DNA from: Azospirillum baldaniorum
Lineage (GTDB): Bacteria; Pseudomonadota; Alphaproteobacteria; Azospirillales; Azospirillaceae
DNA length: 64,000 nucleotides
NCBI RefSeq assembly: GCF_003119195.2
Contig: NZ_CP022255.1
Coordinates: 248,001-312,000, forward strand
Direction: 5' to 3'
The notes under the pieces are model-generated. The model searched no databases. It had not been told where the DNA came from and saw nothing but the letters and a program-made list of their open reading frames with translations. Positions 38,542-46,548 of the stretch are shown piece by piece. The translations under genes and the position numbers were made by a program. The first letter of the stretch is position 1, and each line of letters begins with the position of its first letter.

Positions 38542-39543
38542 ATGAAGCCCTTGTCCTACGTTCGGGCCCGAACGGCCCGTGAGGCGATCGAGGCCTTCGT
38601 CGCGGCCGGTGAAAGCGCCCGCTACATCGCCGGCGGCACCAATCTCTACGATCTGATGAAGCTCGGCATCGAGAAGCCGGCGCATCTGATCGACATCGCC
38701 GACCTCGATGGCGCCAACCGCATCGACACCGACGGCGACCGGCTGTTCTTCGGTGGCGCTGCGCTGATGGCGGACGTCGCCGAGCACCCGGTCGTGCGCG
38801 ACGATTATCCGGTGCTGGCGGAGAGCCTGTCGAAGGCGGCCTCCCAGCAGCTGCGCAACATGGCGACCGTCGGCGGCAACCTGCTGCAGCGGACGCGCTG
38901 CCCCTATTTCCGGAACGGCGCGAACGGCGCCTACCCGTGCAACAAGCGCGAGCCGGGCTCCGGCTGCGCCGCCATCGGCGGGCTGGATCGCTCCCAGGCC
39001 GTGCTGGGGGCGAGCGCGGCGTGCAACGCCGTGTCGCCCGGGGACTGGCCCGTCGCGCTGATGGCGATGGACGCCGCGATCGAGCTGCAGGGCCTCGACG
39101 GAACGCGGGTGATCCCAATCGCCGAACTCTACCGGCCGCCCAGCCGGACGCCTCACCTCGAATTCACCATCGGCCGCGAGGAGATCGTCACCGGCATTTC
39201 GGTGCCGAAGACCACCGCCGGTCGGACTTCTACCTATCTGAAGGTGCGCGATCGCGAATCCTACGCCTTCGCGCTGGTGTCCGCCGCGGTGGCTCTGGAG
39301 ATGGACGGCGATCGCGTGCGGCAGGCGCATGTGGCGCTCGGCGGGGTGGCCACCGTGCCCTGGCGCGCGCGTCCCGCCGAGGCTCTCCTGCGCGGTGAAA
39401 CCCTGGATCGCGAGCGGGCACAGGAGGCCGCCAGGGCGGCGTTCGCCGAGGCCCGGGCCGGCCGCCACAACGCCTTCAAGATCGAACTCGGCGCGCGGAC
39501 CCTTGCCGACGCCATCATCACCGCCGGGAGCAAGAGCAAATGA
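38542..39543 (+). CDS. paoB: Aldehyde oxidoreductase FAD-binding subunit with [4Fe-4S] motif
   Basis: The 333-residue CO-dehydrogenase-flavoprotein-type subunit has the FAD motifs YIAGGTNL and TVGGNLLQR. An extra cysteine segment, RCPYFRN...YPCNKREPGSGC...C (C120, C133, C142, C161), is the PaoB-specific [4Fe-4S] insertion absent from ordinary xanthine dehydrogenases. This supports PaoABC rather than CoxM identity. It accepts electrons from the PaoA-like subunit and passes them to an external acceptor. Its stop overlaps the paoC start. Confidence 0.92.
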   Translation: MKPLSYVRARTAREAIEAFVAAGESARYIAGGTNLYDLMKLGIEKPAHLIDIADLDGANRIDTDGDRLFFGGAALMADVAEHPVVRDDYPVLAESLSKAASQQLRNMATVGGNLLQRTRCPYFRNGANGAYPCNKREPGSGCAAIGGLDRSQAVLGASAACNAVSPGDWPVALMAMDAAIELQGLDGTRVIPIAELYRPPSRTPHLEFTIGREEIVTGISVPKTTAGRTSTYLKVRDRESYAFALVSAAVALEMDGDRVRQAHVALGGVATVPWRARPAEALLRGETLDRERAQEAARAAFAEARAGRHNAFKIELGARTLADAIITAGSKSK

Positions 39544-41720
39544 CGCCGAACCGCAACGCGGACCGTCCCAGGATCGACGCCCATGAGAAGGTGCTCGGCC
39601 GTGCCCTGTACGCCGCAGACCAGCCCTTTCCCGGGCTGCTCCACGCGATGACCGTGCCGGCGACGATCGCCAAGGGGCGCATCCTGTCCATCGACACGGC
39701 GACGGCCCTGCAGGTTCCGGGCGTCGTGCGCGTCTTCACCCATGCTGATTTCTCGCAGATCCGGACGACGCCCGCAGCCCACGGCGCCTATGGGCAGCCG
39801 GGAAAGGGCTACCAGCCCATGACCGCCCCGCAGGTCCGCCACCGGGGCGAACCGGTCGCCCTGGTGGTCGCCGAGACGCTGGAGGCGGCGGTCGAAGGCG
39901 TCGAAGCCGTGACGGTGCGCTACGCCGAGGAATCCTTCAGCGCGCGGATGGACGACGACCTTGCGAGCCCCGAGCCGGAAGCCGTCGCCCAGCTCGCGTC
40001 CGGTGATGCCGAGGCCGCCTTCGCCAACGCCATCCATGTCATCGATGTGGAGTATCGGCATCCCCAGCAGCATCACAACCCCATCGAGCTGATCTCGACC
40101 ACCGCCGCCTTCGAGGACGGCACGCTGCGGATTTACGAGGGAACGCAGTCCGCCGCGGCCTTCGCCGGCGGCTTGGCCGGCATGATGGGGATGGAGCCGC
40201 AGGCGCTGCGCGGCGTGAGCCCCTACACGGGCGGAGGGTTCGGCCAGAAGAACGGCGTTCAGGAACAGAGCGTGCTGGTGGCGAGCGCCGCCCTGCTCCT
40301 GCGCCGCCCGGTCAAGCTCGTCATGCCGCGGGGCCAGCTGTTCCACACGGCGTCCTACCGCCCGCAAAGCCGGCATCGCGTCCGGCTCGCCGCCGACGGT
40401 GACGGCCGCCTGCTCGCCGGCATTTATGAAACGGTGCAGCAGAACAGCCGGTATGACGGCTTCGCCAGCGATCACGGCGCCACTCCGCCGCGCATGTATG
40501 GGTATGGCGCGTGGCGGGGAAGCGAGCGCATCGTCCGGGTCGACACCCAGACCCCCGGCCACCAGCGCGCCCCGCACGAGCATCCGGCCAGCCACGCCAC
40601 CGAATGCGCGCTCGACGAACTCGCCGGGGCGCTCGGTATGGACCCCGTCGCGTTGCGCCTCGCCAACGACACCCAGCGTGACCCGATCACCGGCAAACCC
40701 TTCTCGTCCCGCCATCTTGCGGACTGCCTGAGGCGCGGGGCCGCGCGGTTCGGCTGGGACCGCTGGACGAACCAGCCGGGCGCCCTGGTCGCCGGAAACG
40801 GCGACCGCATCGGCCTCGGTGTCGCCTGCGGCAGCTACAAGGCCGCGATGACGCCCTCCGTCACCACGCTGCGGCTTTCGGCCGGCGGCCAATGCCGCAT
40901 CGCGACGTCCGGCCACGAAATGGGGCAGGGGATACGCAGCGTCATCGCCGCGGAGCTGATCGACGTCCTCGGCGTCGATCCCGATAAGCTCGACATCCGG
41001 ATCGGCGACACCGGCCACGCCCCCCAGCACCTCACCGCGGGTTCCTGGGGCGCGGGAAGTGCGGCCCCGGCGGCGCGGGCCGCCGCCTTGAAGCTGCGCG
41101 AGGAATTGAGCCAATTGACCGGGGCGGCGCTGTCGGACGAGCCCGTCCCTGTTCAGCTTGCCCGGACCCGCCGCCCTTATCTGGAGGTGTCGGTCGATAC
41201 CGTGCCGCTCGGCAAGGACCGGCAGGCGATCGAGCAGTTGCGCCGGGGCATGCCGGTGACGACCGGCCCCGAATACCCCGACTTCCTGGCCTTCAGCTGG
41301 ATCGCGCATTTCGCCGAAGTCCATGTCGAACCGTCGACGGGACGCGTGCGGGTCCGGCGGGTCGTCAGCGTCGCCGATTGCGGACGGGTGATGAACCGCC
41401 GCACGGCGGAAAGCCAGGTCCGGGGCGGCGTGGTCTGGGGCATCGGCGCCGCCCTGCGCGAGGCCGCCGAGATCGATCCGCGGTTCGGCGGCGTTCTCAA
41501 CAACGACCTTGCCGAGTATGTCCTGCCGGTCAACGCCGACATCGGCGCCATCGACGTCGATTTCATCGACGAGCCGGACACCCGCCTCAACCCGTCGGGC
41601 GTCAAAGGGCTTGGCGAGGTGGCCATGGTCGGTGCGGCGGCGGCCATCGTCAACGCCGTCCACAACGCGACCGGGAGGAGAATCCGGCATCTGCCGATCC
41701 GGATCGAGGACCTGCTCTAA
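39540..41720 (+). CDS. paoC: Aldehyde oxidoreductase molybdenum-cofactor subunit
   Basis: The 726-residue catalytic subunit carries the molybdopterin-binding motifs of the xanthine oxidase family: GGGFGQKNGVQEQ, GHEMGQGI, and the catalytic glutamate E693 in GLGEVAMVG near the C terminus, where PaoC has its base. It oxidises aldehydes to carboxylic acids using water and the molybdopterin cytosine dinucleotide cofactor. The maturation chaperone PaoD is not in the window. The stop codon lies inside a perfect palindrome (41719-41740). Confidence 0.93.
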   Translation: MTPNRNADRPRIDAHEKVLGRALYAADQPFPGLLHAMTVPATIAKGRILSIDTATALQVPGVVRVFTHADFSQIRTTPAAHGAYGQPGKGYQPMTAPQVRHRGEPVALVVAETLEAAVEGVEAVTVRYAEESFSARMDDDLASPEPEAVAQLASGDAEAAFANAIHVIDVEYRHPQQHHNPIELISTTAAFEDGTLRIYEGTQSAAAFAGGLAGMMGMEPQALRGVSPYTGGGFGQKNGVQEQSVLVASAALLLRRPVKLVMPRGQLFHTASYRPQSRHRVRLAADGDGRLLAGIYETVQQNSRYDGFASDHGATPPRMYGYGAWRGSERIVRVDTQTPGHQRAPHEHPASHATECALDELAGALGMDPVALRLANDTQRDPITGKPFSSRHLADCLRRGAARFGWDRWTNQPGALVAGNGDRIGLGVACGSYKAAMTPSVTTLRLSAGGQCRIATSGHEMGQGIRSVIAAELIDVLGVDPDKLDIRIGDTGHAPQHLTAGSWGAGSAAPAARAAALKLREELSQLTGAALSDEPVPVQLARTRRPYLEVSVDTVPLGKDRQAIEQLRRGMPVTTGPEYPDFLAFSWIAHFAEVHVEPSTGRVRVRRVVSVADCGRVMNRRTAESQVRGGVVWGIGAALREAAEIDPRFGGVLNNDLAEYVLPVNADIGAIDVDFIDEPDTRLNPSGVKGLGEVAMVGAAAAIVNAVHNATGRRIRHLPIRIEDLL

Positions 41721-41740
41721 AGCGGATTGCAATCCGCTTT
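41719..41740 (+). terminator. Palindrome overlapping the paoC stop codon
   Basis: Perfect 11-bp arms AAAGCGGATTG and CAATCCGCTTT meet without a spacer and share two bases with the TAA stop. It probably forms a terminator or 3' mRNA-stabilising hairpin. A second hairpin with a related AAAGCG half follows at 41803. Confidence 0.6.
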
Positions 41741-41757
41741 GGACCGCGACGGCGGTC

Positions 41758-41836
41758 CCGGTCGCGCATGCGACCGGAGCCCGCCGGCGAATGAGGCGAT
41801 AAGACTCTAAAGCGAACGGAAGTTCGCTTTAGAGTC
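41758..41836. repeat. Two further intergenic inverted repeats
   Basis: CCGGTCGC-GCAT-GCGACCGG lies at 41758-41777. At 41803-41836, 15-bp perfect arms (GACTCTAAAGCGAAC and its complement) enclose a GGAA tetraloop. With the palindrome at 41719 they form a run of three hairpins in 120 bp. They look like mobile intergenic palindromic units rather than one terminator. Confidence 0.65.
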
Positions 41837-41966
41837 CGCTCGGGCCCATGGCCGCGCGGTCCACCCGGTGGATCGCGTGGCCGGCGGATCAACCAAGCCA
41901 TGATCAATCAAGCCATGAAAGCCCGTTTGGAAACGCTGCCGCGCCGCGGACTCTCCCGGTGTCGTC

Positions 41967-41986
41967 ATTCCCGCGAAAGCGGGAAT
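41967..41986. repeat. Dispersed GC-rich palindromic element
   Basis: ATTCCCGCGAAAGCGGGAAT (8-bp arms, GAAA loop) followed by CCAGGG resembles the widely dispersed proteobacterial repeat beginning GTCATTCCCGCG. The rest of the 41837-42046 spacer shows no gene. Confidence 0.6.
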
Positions 41987-42046
41987 CCAGGGCTCATCAG
42001 CCATTTTGCGGCGACGTCCGCTGGATCCCCCAAGATCGTCAATCGA

Positions 42047-42499
42047 TCATATTGGGTTGATCTTTATCACCTCTGTATCGTCCCATGTCAGAACCCGCCC
42101 GTCTCCTGCATGCAGCTCCAGCCGGGCGACCGGGGCACCCGTTTCAGCGGCGATCAACGAGGACCGCGGTTCATCAGGGCCATAGAGATGGTCTTCACCC
42201 CACTGGCGCAGCGCGACGATAACGAGAAAAAGGCCGCGCCCCTTTTCGGTCAGGACATATTCCTTGTAGGCGCTGCCGTCCGAAGCCGGCGCGGTCTCCA
42301 GAATGCCGCGCTCGGTCAGATCGCGCAGCCGGGTTGCCAACATTCCCTTGGCAATGCCAAGGCCGGTCTGAAACTCGTTGAATCGTCGCACTCCGTCGAA
42401 GGCGTCGCGAATGATCAGCAGCGACCACCAATCGCCGATGACATCGAGCGCGCGCGCCACCGGGCAACCCGCATCCCAAAGACTGACCCGCTTGACCAT
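42047..42499 (-). CDS. HxlR-family transcriptional regulator
   Basis: The 150-residue HxlR protein starts VKRVSLWDAGCPVARALDVI and has GDWWSLLIIRDAF, GIAKGMLATRLRDLTERGIL and the YVLTEKGRGL wing. The early cysteine (in DAGCPVARAL) is at the position used for thiol-based sensing in many HxlR proteins. ATG 42499 is preferred because the domain starts there. It diverges from an MFS gene that has been destroyed by a transposon end, so it is probably an orphaned regulator. Confidence 0.9.
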   Translation of the reverse strand: MVKRVSLWDAGCPVARALDVIGDWWSLLIIRDAFDGVRRFNEFQTGLGIAKGMLATRLRDLTERGILETAPASDGSAYKEYVLTEKGRGLFLVIVALRQWGEDHLYGPDEPRSSLIAAETGAPVARLELHAGDGRVLTWDDTEVIKINPI

Positions 42500-42540
42500 G
42501 ACCCCGGTCTCCACCGCGCAAATCTGGTCCTAAAATAGAA

Positions 42541-42592
42541 CTGGAATTCCAGATGCGCAAGTGGTCTCGATATGAAACCAGATTGGTTTCAT
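42541..42592. promoter_or_regulatory. Palindromes between hxlR and the MFS remnant
   Basis: CTGGAATTCCAG (42541-42552, perfect) and ATGAAACCA-GAT-TGGTTTCAT (42572-42592, perfect 9-bp arms) lie in the divergent promoter region. The second overlaps the first ATG of the MFS frame, favouring ATG 42606 as the true start. They are probable HxlR binding sites. Confidence 0.55.
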
Positions 42593-42838
42593 GAACGGGA
42601 TCACGATGCAGAACGCAAGCGGACCAAGGGCACGGCGCCGGCCGGAGGACGGGTTATCAAGAGTTGCGACGCTGATCTTTGCCGTTGCCGCCGGCCTCAG
42701 TGTGGCAAACGTCTATTACGCTCAGCCATTGCTCGACGCGATCGCGAGGGATTTTGGGATTTCGCCGGCTGCCATCGGCCTTGTCGTGACACTGACCCAA
42801 GTTGGTTATGCGCTGGAGCTGATTTTCATCGCACCACT
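42591..42838 (+). pseudogene. MFS transporter, N-terminal fragment cut by a Tn3-type end
   Basis: About 80 residues remain: a polar leader, then TLIFAVAAGLSVANVYYAQP and GISPAAIGLVVTLTQVGYAL, which are the first two transmembrane helices of an MFS exporter of the YfcJ/arabinose-efflux-like type. The match stops at IAPLG, exactly where a 38-bp Tn3-family inverted repeat begins. The remaining ten helices are absent from the window. Confidence 0.85.
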
Positions 42839-42876
42839 GGGGTCATCGCAGAATCTGTTCAAAATCGTACGCTAAG
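42839..42876. mobile_element. Tn3-family terminal inverted repeat (38 bp)
   Basis: The sequence starts GGGGTCATCGCAGAA and ends ACGCTAAG, the canonical form of the 38-bp inverted repeats of Tn3/Tn21-type transposons. It overlaps the stop of the transposase fragment, as in intact members. The partner repeat was not found in the window. Confidence 0.85.
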
Positions 42877-43399
42877 CGGCGACCCTCTGGAACGAAGCGG
42901 GAATTCGCCGGAGCGGTCGGAACGCTACCGAGGAATCCACGTCGTCGTCGGCCCAGACATAGTCTCCGGTGAGCGCGATGTGCTCCCAGCCGAGTGGCGC
43001 CACATGTGCTAACAGGTCGGCGGGAATGTCTTCGCCGGCTGCGCGCAGCGCGTCCACGGCGCGACCCAGATAAACGGTGTTCCAGAGCACGATGGCGGCG
43101 ACCACCAGGTTGAGCCCCGAGGCCCGATGGCTCTGGTTCTCGAACGTCCGGTCACGCAGTTCGCCCAGACGATGGAAGAAGACGGCCCGCTTGAGCGAAT
43201 GCTCCGCCTCCCCCTTGTTCAGGCCAGCATGGGAGCGACGGCGGAGGTCCGGGTCCTTCAGCCAGTCCAAGGTTGCCAGTGTGCGTTCGATGCGGCCGAT
43301 CTCGCGCAACGCTTTGGCGAGCTGGTTCTGCCGCGGGTAGGCCGCGAGGCGGCGCAAGAGGGCGGACGGCGCTGCGGTCCCGGTGCGCACGGACGTGGC
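42872..43399 (-). pseudogene. tnpA: Tn3-family transposase, C-terminal fragment
   Basis: About 175 residues match the end of Tn3 transposases: ALLRRLAAYPRQNQLAKALR, IGRIERTLATLDWL, LNKGEAEHSLKRAVFFHRLG, ASGLNLVVAAIVLWNTVYLG and PLGWEHIALTGDYVW. Roughly the first 800 residues, with most of the catalytic region, are gone. The fragment is joined in frame to an IS6-type transposase piece at about 43399. Confidence 0.88.
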
Positions 43400-43849
43400 C
43401 AGACCGAGTTGGCGGAAGGCGGCCCCGTAGGACCGGAGCTTGTCGGTTGTGACCTGGGTGGGGGAGAAACCATGCTTCTTCAGCAGTTTACGCATCAGCT
43501 TGCGGGCTGCGGCCTTATCGCGCCGGCGCTGGACGAGCACCTCCAACACCTCGCCTTCGTCATCGACAGCCCGCCACAAGTACATCAGCTTTCCGTTGAA
43601 CCTGATCACCATCTCGTCCAGATGCCAGCGCGGGCTGGGCTCGGGCCGGAGGCGCCGCAGATTGCCGGCGATGGCCGGCCCGAACTTCACCACCCAACGC
43701 CGGACCGTCTCGTAAGACACCTCAATGCCCCGTACGGCCAGCAGTTCCTCGACATCTCGGTAGCTCAGCGTGAACCGGAGTTAGAGCCGGATTGCATGCT
43801 GGATGATCGTAGGCGGGAACTGATGGCGGGCAAACGAGAGCGGCGACAT
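43400..43849 (-). pseudogene. IS6-family transposase, truncated, with nonsense codon
   Basis: From an ATG at 43849 the minus strand encodes SPLSFARHQFPPTIIQHAIR and L, a TAA stop (43784-43782) where this family has Tyr, then in the same frame LRFTLSYRDVEELLAVRGIE and VSYETVRRWV. It continues through the first catalytic Asp (WHLDEM) and second (AVDDEGEVLEV). The frame leaves IS6 similarity after GAAFRQLGL, before the third catalytic residue (Glu), where it runs into Tn3 sequence. It is dead twice: by nonsense mutation and by truncation. Confidence 0.85.
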
Positions 43850-43913
43850 CCGAGGAGGATAATGTCACGACCGGCGAGCCGCCACCGTTCCCGTGACAAC
43901 GCCAGTTCATCAG

Positions 43914-45656
43914 TTACTCCCCTATCTTTTCTATGCTACGACCTTCCCAATCCACCCACTCCACGGAGTGCCGCTTGAGGTAGTTGGCGACCGCGTCGTC
44001 GAGTGTAGGAAAAAAGGCTTCCTCGCCGATCTGCGAAAAGAGTCCAAATTTCTTCATCTTGTCCTTCACAGGATCCTTGAGTTCCGCGAACTTCAGCCCG
44101 ACACCCATTTCCTTCAGAATCTTGTGCAGGTCTTCGAGCGTGTCGGCTGCAGTCACGTCCACGCTGGTGACCGGTTCCGCGGAGACGGCGAGCCAGCGCG
44201 TTGGCGTCGGCGCATTCTTCACCGCGCCCAGAGCACGCTCCTTGAACAGTTCGGCATTGGCAAAGAACAGCGGCGCATCCCAGCGGAAGAGAACGAGCCC
44301 CGGGATCCGGCGGGCATCCGGATAGCGCGTGATATCATGATAGCCATTGATTCCCTCGGCACGCCCGAGCACTGCGGAGTACGGACGCCAGCCATCCCAC
44401 AGGAACTCGATGACGGCTATCACGATCGCCAGTCCGATGCCTGGGATGGCGCCGAACACGGCGACGCCCACGAAACACGCGATGGACAGCCAAAACTCCC
44501 AGCGCTGGATGCGGTAGATCCGGATCAAATCATTGACCTCGATCAGGCCAATGGCCGAGGCAATGACGACTGCCGCGAGGGCAGCGGACGGTAAGTGCTG
44601 GAGCAGATTCGGCGCCGCCAGCAGCAGCAGAGCGACGGTGAGCGCGCCAACAACACCGGTCAGCTGGGTGCGGGCGCCTGCCGCTTCCGCCACTGGCGTG
44701 CGCGACGAACTGCTGCTGATCGGAAAGCCCTGAAAGAACCCAGCCGCCAGATTGGCAGCGCCGAGCCCGATCATCTCCTGGTTGGGATCGACCGGCGTGC
44801 GCGTGCGCGCAGCATAAGTGCGGGACAGGACGCTGGTGTCGGCGAACGACACCAGGGCGACGGCAGCACCGCCGATCATGACGACCACGATATCATCGAA
44901 GCCGAACCAGGGAATCGTGAACGCCGGCAGCCCCTGGGGTAGCGGACCGAGGACCGAGATGCCAGCCCGCGTGCCCAGGTCTAGGACACCCGCGACCACG
45001 GTGGCGCCGACCACGGCCAGCAGGATGCCGGGCACGCGTTTGTAGTTCTTAAGCAGCAGGATCACCGCCAGCGTGCCACCGCCGATCGCAAAGGCAGTCC
45101 AGTTGGCCTTCCTGTCCAGGATCGCTTCGGCAATGGCCGCCAAGTTACGCAGCGGTCCGTCGCTCTCGATGGAGAAGCCGAACAGCTTGGGCAATTGACT
45201 GATCAGCACAGTCAACGCGATCCCGTTCATGTAGCCATAGCGTATCGGCTTGGACAGCAGTTCGGTTATGAAGCCCAGCTTGGCCAGCCCTGCTAGGATG
45301 CACAGAAGTCCCGAAACGACGGCCATCATGCTGGCCAGGGCAATGGCGCGTTGCGGATCTCCGACCGACAGTGGAAGGACGATGCCAAGGATGATGGCGG
45401 CGAGCGATGAGTCCGGCCCCAGGACTAGGATGCGGCTGGGTCCGAACAGTGCATAAGCCACCAGGGGCACGATTGTCGCATAGAGCCCGTAGATGCCCGG
45501 CACGCCCGACGCAACGGCATACGCAATGCCGACGGGCACCAGCATCGTTGTCAGGACGAGTCCGGCGACCACGTCATGAACGAGCCAGCTTGGCTGATAG
45601 TGACGGAGCGTCAGCAGCCCTGGCAACCAACGCATCCAGCCGAATTGGTGCAACAT
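43914..45656 (-). CDS. SulP-family anion transporter with STAS domain
   Basis: The 580-residue inner-membrane protein has the SLC26/SulP core of about 12-14 helices (VPVGIAYAVASGVPGIYGLY, the conserved LFGPSRILVLGPDSS, and ANLAAGFFQGFPISSSSSRT) and a C-terminal cytoplasmic STAS domain at about 430-560 (VLFRWDAPLFFANAELFKER). It probably imports sulfate, bicarbonate or a dicarboxylate. It is intact although transposon remnants flank both sides. The 3' end is only about 65 bp from the IS6 remnant. Confidence 0.93.
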   Translation of the reverse strand: MLHQFGWMRWLPGLLTLRHYQPSWLVHDVVAGLVLTTMLVPVGIAYAVASGVPGIYGLYATIVPLVAYALFGPSRILVLGPDSSLAAIILGIVLPLSVGDPQRAIALASMMAVVSGLLCILAGLAKLGFITELLSKPIRYGYMNGIALTVLISQLPKLFGFSIESDGPLRNLAAIAEAILDRKANWTAFAIGGGTLAVILLLKNYKRVPGILLAVVGATVVAGVLDLGTRAGISVLGPLPQGLPAFTIPWFGFDDIVVVMIGGAAVALVSFADTSVLSRTYAARTRTPVDPNQEMIGLGAANLAAGFFQGFPISSSSSRTPVAEAAGARTQLTGVVGALTVALLLLAAPNLLQHLPSAALAAVVIASAIGLIEVNDLIRIYRIQRWEFWLSIACFVGVAVFGAIPGIGLAIVIAVIEFLWDGWRPYSAVLGRAEGINGYHDITRYPDARRIPGLVLFRWDAPLFFANAELFKERALGAVKNAPTPTRWLAVSAEPVTSVDVTAADTLEDLHKILKEMGVGLKFAELKDPVKDKMKKFGLFSQIGEEAFFPTLDDAVANYLKRHSVEWVDWEGRSIEKIGE

Positions 45657-45754
45657 GTGCTGAGCCCCTACATGTATCCCCGCGGCCCAAGAAGACGGAA
45701 AGTTGATCGTGTCCCGCTATGTGGTGTCTGACGCGTGAGGCCGGCCCGCCGGAG

Positions 45755-45797
45755 CGCTCCCGATGGCTGGCGCGGGCGAGCCGGCCGTTCGGGAGCG
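45755..45797. repeat. Inverted repeat upstream of the sulP gene
   Basis: CGCTCCCGA (45755-45763) and TCGGGAGCG (45789-45797) are perfect 9-bp arms around a 25-base GC-rich spacer. It lies between sulP and the IS256 remnant and could be a boundary hairpin or insertion scar. Confidence 0.35.
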
Positions 45798-45864
45798 GGC
45801 GACCACCGTGTGTCTTCGGTAAGTTGAGGTTGCTTCGCGACCATCAACTGAAACGGAGACCACG

Positions 45865-46165
45865 ATGACCGAGGACAGGATCGCTCTTCAGGAACTTATT
45901 GGGAAGAGCGCCGAGCCGACTTCCTGCGCGAAATGGTCGGCTTCGCCGCCCAGCGCCTGACGGAACTGGAGGTGGAGAGCCTGTCCGGCGCCATTGACCT
46001 GCGCACCCCCAAACTGCGGCGCGGCTCCTACTTCCCGACCTTTCTGGAGCCGCGGCGCACCGCGGAGAAGGCGCTGATCGCGGTGATCCAAGAAGCGTAC
46101 GTGCTGGGCATCTTGACCCGCAGCGTCGATGATCTGGTTAAGGCCATGGGCATGACCGGTATCAC
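45865..46165 (+). pseudogene. IS256-family transposase fragment with frameshift
   Basis: ATG 45865 opens TEDRIALQELIGKSA, the usual IS256 N terminus. Near 45911 the frame must shift by one base to continue as ADFLREMVGFAAQRLTELEV. After an internal deletion it resumes with IDLRTPKLRRGSYFPTFLEP and AVIQEAYVLGILTRSVDDLV, then ends at KAMGMTGI. All catalytic DDE residues lie beyond the break, so it is inactive. It runs in frame into an IS630 piece. Confidence 0.82.
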
Positions 46166-46193
46166 CGGAGAGACCATGGCGACGAGGTCCACG

Positions 46194-46545
46194 ATGGCCG
46201 CTCCGGTTCCGCTGCGCAGTGATTACGGTGCCGCCGCTCTGCGTCGGCTTGCCCGTTCCTCTCACGATCCCGGCCAAGTCCGTCGGCTGCTCGCCCTGGC
46301 GACGATCTACGACAGAGAACCGCGCTTGGCCGCGGCACAGATCGGCGGGGTCGGCTTGCAGACGGTGCGCGACTGGGTGCTGCGTTTCAACGACGCGGGA
46401 CCGGCGGGCCTGTTGACCGGCAAGGCGCCGGGCCCGCCGCCATGCTTGGCCGACCATCACCGGGTGGCCCTGTGCCAGGTCGTCGAGGATGGGCCGATCC
46501 CGGCGGTGCATGGGGTGGTTCGTTGGCGGATTCCCGGCAGGGTCA
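46194..46545 (+). pseudogene. IS630-family transposase, N-terminal fragment
   Basis: Residues from AAPVPLRSDYGAAALRRLAR through RRLLALATIYDREPRLAAAQ, GGVGLQTVRDWVLRFNDAGP and VEDGPIPAVHGVVRWR are the paired helix-turn-helix region of IS630-type transposases. Similarity stops abruptly near 46540, before any DDE residue and just ahead of the stop codon of the convergent lipoprotein gene. The fragment may mark the left boundary of the following module. Confidence 0.82.
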
Positions 46546-46548
46546 CGA

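Noticed and set aside
39261..41732. An 823-residue minus-strand open frame
   Set aside because: It is antisense to paoC, whose molybdopterin motifs are unambiguous.
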